From: Gammaproteobacteria bacterium
GTDB taxonomy: Bacteria; Pseudomonadota; Gammaproteobacteria; Pseudomonadales; Pseudohongiellaceae
Assembly (NCBI GenBank): GCA_002719575.1
Contig: PBHS01000047.1
Coordinates: forward strand, 8,452-18,168
DNA length: 9,717 bases
Reading direction: 5' to 3'
Shown: positions 6,510 through 9,717 of the stretch, piece after piece
Layout: the number at the start of each line of letters is the position of its first letter
Position numbering within the stretch: the stretch's first letter is position 1
The notes under the pieces: model-generated
Databases searched by the model: none
Told to the model about the DNA's origin: nothing
Seen by the model: only the letters and a program-made list of their open reading frames with translations
Translations under genes and position numbers: made by a program

Positions 6510-7301
6510 ATGAGTATTCTCGAGCAAATCCTTGCAACAAAGGCAGTAGAAGTGGCCAGTGCTAAACAGCAGCGTAGTTTGAATGAGCTTGAGATTGCCA
6601 TTGCGCAGGCGGAGCCGGTGCGGGGATTCTCTGCGGCTGTGCACGCAAGAGTTGCCAGAGGCAAGTCGGCCGTGATTGCCGAAATTAAAAAGGCTTCACC
6701 ATCCAAGGGTCTAATCAGGCAAGACTTTGATCCAGCGATACATGCCGCGGATTATGCTAAGCATGGCGCTACTTGCTTGTCCGTGTTGACAGACGAGCAG
6801 TACTTCCAAGGAGCCAATGCGTTCCTGCAGAAGGCGCGTGCCGCCTGTCAGCTGCCGCTTATTCGCAAGGATTTTATGATTGATCGTTACCAGATCGCAG
6901 AGTCTCGCGCCCTTGGAGCGGATTGTGTGCTCCTGATTGTTGCCGCCCTTGATACCCTAAAGCTGCAGGAACTCGCAGCCTATGCCGGAGAACTGTCACT
7001 TGATGTTTTGGTTGAGGTGCACAACGAAGTCGAGCTGAAGATTGCTCTGGAGCTTGATACGGATTTGATTGGTATCAATAACAGGGATCTGCACACTTTT
7101 AACACTAGCCTGCAAACCAGTATTGATCTGGCAGCGGAACTTTCGGATGACTACCTGGTAATTACTGAAAGCGGTATCCACAGCCCGGAAGATGTCGCGT
7201 TGATGCACAGAAACGGTATTTTTGGTTTTCTTATTGGTGAAACGCTAATGCGATCAGAGCAGCCAGGTGCCAAGCTTCGGGAACTTTTCCCCAGTGTTTA
7301 G
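6510..7301 (+). CDS. trpC: Indole-3-glycerol phosphate synthase
   Basis: A 263-residue single-domain TIM-barrel enzyme that decarboxylates and cyclises 1-(o-carboxyphenylamino)-1-deoxyribulose 5-phosphate to indole-3-glycerol phosphate. The catalytic set is complete: Glu58 and Lys60 in AEIKKASPSKG, Lys120 in RKDFM, Glu169 in VLVEVHN, Asn190 in GINNRDLHTF, and Glu220-Ser221 in ITESGIHSPEDV; the phosphate site GFLIGETLMR follows at 239-248. It has no fused phosphoribosylanthranilate isomerase, unlike E. coli TrpC, so TrpF must be encoded elsewhere. The frame is open far upstream through trpD, but the ATG at 6510 gives the family N-terminus (SILEQILATKAVEV) with AGGG 11 bases before it. It begins 4 bases after the trpD stop. 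In Pseudomonas the next gene is vfr (a crp homologue); here osmC follows. Confidence 0.96.
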   Translation: MSILEQILATKAVEVASAKQQRSLNELEIAIAQAEPVRGFSAAVHARVARGKSAVIAEIKKASPSKGLIRQDFDPAIHAADYAKHGATCLSVLTDEQYFQGANAFLQKARAACQLPLIRKDFMIDRYQIAESRALGADCVLLIVAALDTLKLQELAAYAGELSLDVLVEVHNEVELKIALELDTDLIGINNRDLHTFNTSLQTSIDLAAELSDDYLVITESGIHSPEDVALMHRNGIFGFLIGETLMRSEQPGAKLRELFPSV

Positions 7302-7315
7302 TCTGCTACGATAAT
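7285..7315 (+). promoter_or_regulatory. Candidate promoter for the osmC-like gene
   Basis: An extended -10, TGCTACGAT (7304-7312), runs over the region just past the trpC stop, with a weak -35 TTTTCC (7285-7290) 16 bases upstream. Transcription would start near 7319, about 60 bases before the osmC-like ATG. It would let this gene be expressed apart from trpGDC. Read-through from trpC is not excluded, as no terminator is seen. Confidence 0.4.
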
Positions 7316-7381
7316 CAATAAAGCCCCGTGCAGGTGCCAAACGCAGCATGGCAAGACAGAACAAGCAATCGGAGAGGTGGT

Positions 7382-7801
7382 ATGAAAGGAAGAATCAAAT
7401 GGGTTCAAGATGTCATGTTTGTTGCCGAGTCCGGCTCCGGTCACGGCATCGTGCTGGATGGGGCCTCCGACAGCGGAGGGCGTAACCTTGGGATGCGTCC
7501 CATGGAGCTGATGGCACTGGGTGTGGGCAGTTGCTCATCTTACGATGTGGTGACAATCCTGAAGAAAGCTCGTCAGGATGTCACTGCATGCGTGGCAGGG
7601 ATCGAAGCGTCAAGGGTTAAAGCAACACCTTCTGTTTTTGAGTCGATTCACCTCAATTTTGTAGTGACGGGTAAGGCACTCGATGAAGCGCAGGTGAGGC
7701 GTGCGGTTGAATTGTCGGCCGACAAGTACTGCTCCGCGTCAATCATGTTGAAAAATGGTGGCGTGAAAATTACCCACGCTTTCGAAATCGTTGAGGCCTA
7801 G
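7382..7801 (+). CDS. OsmC family protein, YhfA-like
   Basis: A 139-residue OsmC/Ohr-fold protein. The order of motifs matches E. coli YhfA: KGRIKWVQD at the start, GHGIVLDG, the PMELMALGVGSCSSYDVV helix with Cys51, and ADKYCSASIMLK with Cys117, then THAFEIVEA at the end. The two cysteines are the pair that reduces organic hydroperoxides in OsmC and Ohr; for the YhfA branch the substrate is not settled, so only a thiol-dependent redox role is inferred. A third cysteine, Cys70, is extra. The ATG at 7382 has GGAGAGG (7371-7377) just before it; an upstream in-frame GTG at 7328 has no such site and adds unconserved residues. It faces coq7 with a 29-base gap. In many gammaproteobacteria this gene lies beside crp, which is not present here. 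Confidence 0.88.
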   Translation: MKGRIKWVQDVMFVAESGSGHGIVLDGASDSGGRNLGMRPMELMALGVGSCSSYDVVTILKKARQDVTACVAGIEASRVKATPSVFESIHLNFVVTGKALDEAQVRRAVELSADKYCSASIMLKNGGVKITHAFEIVEA

Positions 7802-7830
7802 CCGGAGCGGCTGAAGGTCGGGCTCACTGC

Positions 7831-8475
7831 TCACACCCGATAGGTGGTTCGCTTCATGAGCTGCGACATACCAAGCATGGCTTGCTTGACGGGAAGCGGC
7901 AGTGGAGCGCCGCCGGCTTGCTCTGCCGATTCGCCGTGGTGTCGCTCGTCTAGAATCATTTGCGCCAGCACAGCTTTGCTACGGTGATCCTCATCAGGGA
8001 GCTTTTTCAGGTGCGCTTCCAGGTGCTCGACCACTTGCTTTTCAGTTTCGGCCACGAAGCCCAGGCTCCATTTGTCTCCTGCCAGCCCTGCGGCAGCGCC
8101 GAGTCCAAACGACATCGCGTACCAAAGAGGGTTGAGTAGGGACGGTCGGCTCTGCAGTTCCGAAAGCCTCGCTTCACACCAAGCCAGATGGTCTCTTTCC
8201 TCAGCGGCGGCTTCTTCCATGGACTCTCGCACTTGCTCAAGGTTAGCCGTGCTGGCCTGCCCCGCGTAAAGCGCCTGAGCACACACTTCGCCGGTATGGT
8301 TGATGCGCATGAGCCCCGCGGCGTGTCGACGCTCGCTCGCTGTCAGCTCGGGTTGTTCGAGCGAGCTGGCTGGAGAGGGTCGTTGTGCCACGGTGCTGCC
8401 GGGAACACAGGTTCGGACCGCTTGATCGAACTGAACCAGACAGCTGTCAAGGAAATTTAAAGGCATTCTGGCCAT
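7831..8475 (-). CDS. coq7: Coq7, ubiquinone biosynthesis di-iron monooxygenase
   Basis: A 214-residue carboxylate-bridged di-iron enzyme that hydroxylates 2-polyprenyl-3-methyl-6-methoxy-1,4-benzoquinol, the next-to-last step of ubiquinone synthesis, at the inner membrane; it replaces the flavin enzyme UbiF of E. coli. Iron ligands are visible: Glu63 in RINHTGEVCAQALY, Glu93 and His96 in EERDH, Glu145 in ETEKQVVEHLEAHL, and Glu177 and His180 in DERHH. A hydrophobic stretch LWYAMSFGLGAAAGLAG (117-133) fits interfacial membrane contact. The protein ends in TYRV, as in Pseudomonas Coq7 (TYRI). The ATG at 8475 directly follows the purD stop with no base between, so it is probably translated by coupling; a second ATG three codons in is possible, and the N-terminal 45 residues are poorly conserved in the family. 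Confidence 0.94.
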   Translation of the reverse strand: MARMPLNFLDSCLVQFDQAVRTCVPGSTVAQRPSPASSLEQPELTASERRHAAGLMRINHTGEVCAQALYAGQASTANLEQVRESMEEAAAEERDHLAWCEARLSELQSRPSLLNPLWYAMSFGLGAAAGLAGDKWSLGFVAETEKQVVEHLEAHLKKLPDEDHRSKAVLAQMILDERHHGESAEQAGGAPLPLPVKQAMLGMSQLMKRTTYRV

Positions 8476-9717
8476 TCAGTCATTATCTCTCGCTATCGCC
8501 CGATAAGCAATGTCTGTGCGGAAGAAGGCATTTTCCCAGCTCACGCTGGCGGCCAGTTCATAGGCTGATCGCTGGGCTGCAGCGACTGATTGTCCTAAGG
8601 CAGTGGCGCATAGAACGCGACCACCGTGAGTCAACACCTGGCCGTTTTCTTCCCTTGTGCCGGCATGGAAGATTTTCTGTGAGTCGTTGTGCACGGTATC
8701 AAGCCCATGAATTACGGATCCCTTGGCGTACGTTTCCGGATAGCCGCCAGCCGCTAGGACGACCCCCACAGCGGCACGCTCGTCCCATTGCGCATTAACT
8801 GAGTCGAGCTGGCCGGCCAGGGCCAGCTGGCAAAGCTCCGCGAGGTTTGATCGCAGGCGCATCATGACCGGCTGGGCTTCCGGATCTCCAAAGCGGCAGT
8901 TAAATTCCACCACGCTGGGGTTGCCATCTTGGTCAATCATCAGTCCTGCGTAGAGAAATCCGACGTAAGGATTGCCGTCACGGATCATGCCCGCCACGGT
9001 TGGTCGAATGACTTGTTCCATAATCCGCCTGTAGACGGAATCATTCACCACGGGCGCCGGTGAATAGGCGCCCATGCCCCCTGTATTAGGCCCTTTGTCA
9101 CCCTCGTCTCGAGCCTTATGGTCTTGAGAGGTCGCCATAGGCAGAATATTCTTGCCATCTACCATAGCAATGAAGCTGGCTTCTTCGCCGACGAGGAAGT
9201 CCTCGATTACCACGCGGTTGCCGGCATCGCCATACTTGTTTTCCTGAAGTATGTCTTTAACGGCAGCGATTGCCTGCTCTTCAGTTGCTGCAACAATCAC
9301 GCCTTTGCCGGCTGCCAGTCCGTCCGCCTTGATCACAATCGGAGCTCCACGTGTTCGAGCGTACGAAACAGCAGAGTCAGTGTCAGTGAAGGTCTTGAAG
9401 GCAGCGGTCGGGATACGGTGGCGTTTTAGGAACTCCTTGGTAAAAGCTTTCGAGCCTTCCAGTTGGGCTGCTGCCTGCGACGGGCCGAAGCATGCGAGTC
9501 CCTTTCTTTGGAAAAAGTCAACTACGCCCCCGACTAATGGGGCCTCAGGTCCCACAATAGTCAGGGTTATTTCATTTTCTTCGGCAAACTGCGCCAGAGC
9601 AGAAAAATCCATAACACTTATGGAGATATTTCTTATTTTTGGCTCGCGACTGGTCCCGGCGTTGCCAGGGGCGACATAGACGTTTTTGACCTGGCCCGCC
9701 TGTGCACATTTCCAAGC
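8476..9717 (-). CDS. purD: Phosphoribosylamine-glycine ligase (GAR synthetase), 5' end off the window
   Basis: An ATP-grasp enzyme that joins glycine to 5-phosphoribosylamine using ATP, the second step of de novo purine synthesis. The frame stays open from an internal ATG at 9612 to the window edge, and the extra 35 residues read AWKCAQAGQVKNVYVAPGNAG, the proper PurD N-terminal region, so 9612 is not the start. About 14 residues, with the GxGGREHAL nucleotide-fold loop, lie beyond the edge; 413 of roughly 427 residues are seen. Landmarks: TIVGPEAPLVGGVVDFF, VIKADGLAAGKGVIVA, VVIEDFLVGEEAS, ATSQDHKARDEGDKGPNTGGMGAYSP (the family signature) and VVEFNCRFGDPEAQPVMMRL with metal-binding Glu and Asn. 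It ends in TGA immediately before coq7. In Pseudomonas, purD follows purH; whether purH lies beyond the edge cannot be seen. Confidence 0.95.
   Translation of the reverse strand, partial: AWKCAQAGQVKNVYVAPGNAGTSREPKIRNISISVMDFSALAQFAEENEITLTIVGPEAPLVGGVVDFFQRKGLACFGPSQAAAQLEGSKAFTKEFLKRHRIPTAAFKTFTDTDSAVSYARTRGAPIVIKADGLAAGKGVIVAATEEQAIAAVKDILQENKYGDAGNRVVIEDFLVGEEASFIAMVDGKNILPMATSQDHKARDEGDKGPNTGGMGAYSPAPVVNDSVYRRIMEQVIRPTVAGMIRDGNPYVGFLYAGLMIDQDGNPSVVEFNCRFGDPEAQPVMMRLRSNLAELCQLALAGQLDSVNAQWDERAAVGVVLAAGGYPETYAKGSVIHGLDTVHNDSQKIFHAGTREENGQVLTHGGRVLCATALGQSVAAAQRSAYELAASVSWENAFFRTDIAYRAIARDND

Noticed and set aside
7799..7842. Possible bidirectional terminator between osmC and coq7.
   Set aside because: Only 4-5 base-pair stems (AGCC/GGCT and TCGGG/CCCGA with a 13-base loop) and no T tract on either strand.
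9508..9612. purD starting at the ATG at 9612.
   Set aside because: The frame continues upstream to the window edge and encodes the conserved VYVAPGNAG segment, so this is an internal methionine.

Overview
The window reads as an ordinary, gene-dense chromosomal segment of a gammaproteobacterium, most like the Pseudomonas/marine Pseudomonadales-type lineages. The basis is gene content recalled from known genomes, not a search: MurU-type cell-wall recycling, a TerB/DnaJ (DjlA-like) protein beside murU, split trpE and trpGDC loci, a YhfA-type OsmC protein and a Coq7-type ubiquinone hydroxylase all point this way. Base composition is moderate and looks even throughout. I see no tRNA, rRNA, CRISPR array, insertion sequence or phage gene, and no clear sign of recent transfer.

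Layout. At the left edge is the 3' end of murU, overlapped by 4 bases by a DjlA-like co-chaperone gene with a GTG start. A good sigma70-type promoter then begins at the stop codon of that gene and serves rpe and, 7 bases after it, trpE. The photolyase gene phrB lies on the opposite strand, overlaps the end of trpE tail to tail, and is divergent from trpG. trpG, trpD (TTG start) and trpC follow as one run. An osmC/yhfA-like gene with its own candidate promoter comes next. The right part is on the minus strand: purD, cut by the window edge, followed with no gap by coq7.

Function. Four of the genes (trpE, trpG, trpD, trpC) carry chorismate to indole-3-glycerol phosphate: anthranilate synthase (TrpE with TrpG), phosphoribosyl transfer from PRPP (TrpD) and ring closure (TrpC). 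rpe links to this by feeding pentose phosphates toward PRPP, and purD also uses a PRPP-derived substrate (phosphoribosylamine). phrB repairs UV-induced pyrimidine dimers with light. coq7 makes a late ubiquinone hydroxylation. murU belongs to peptidoglycan sugar salvage.

I did not find a previously undescribed system. The points worth a second look are modest: gene order differing from the Pseudomonas layout I recall (no gph between rpe and trpE, no crp/vfr between trpC and osmC, no speD between osmC and coq7, purD joined to coq7), a face-to-face promoter pair shared by phrB and trpG, a 23-base convergent trpE/phrB overlap, and a DjlA-like protein lacking the membrane anchor.
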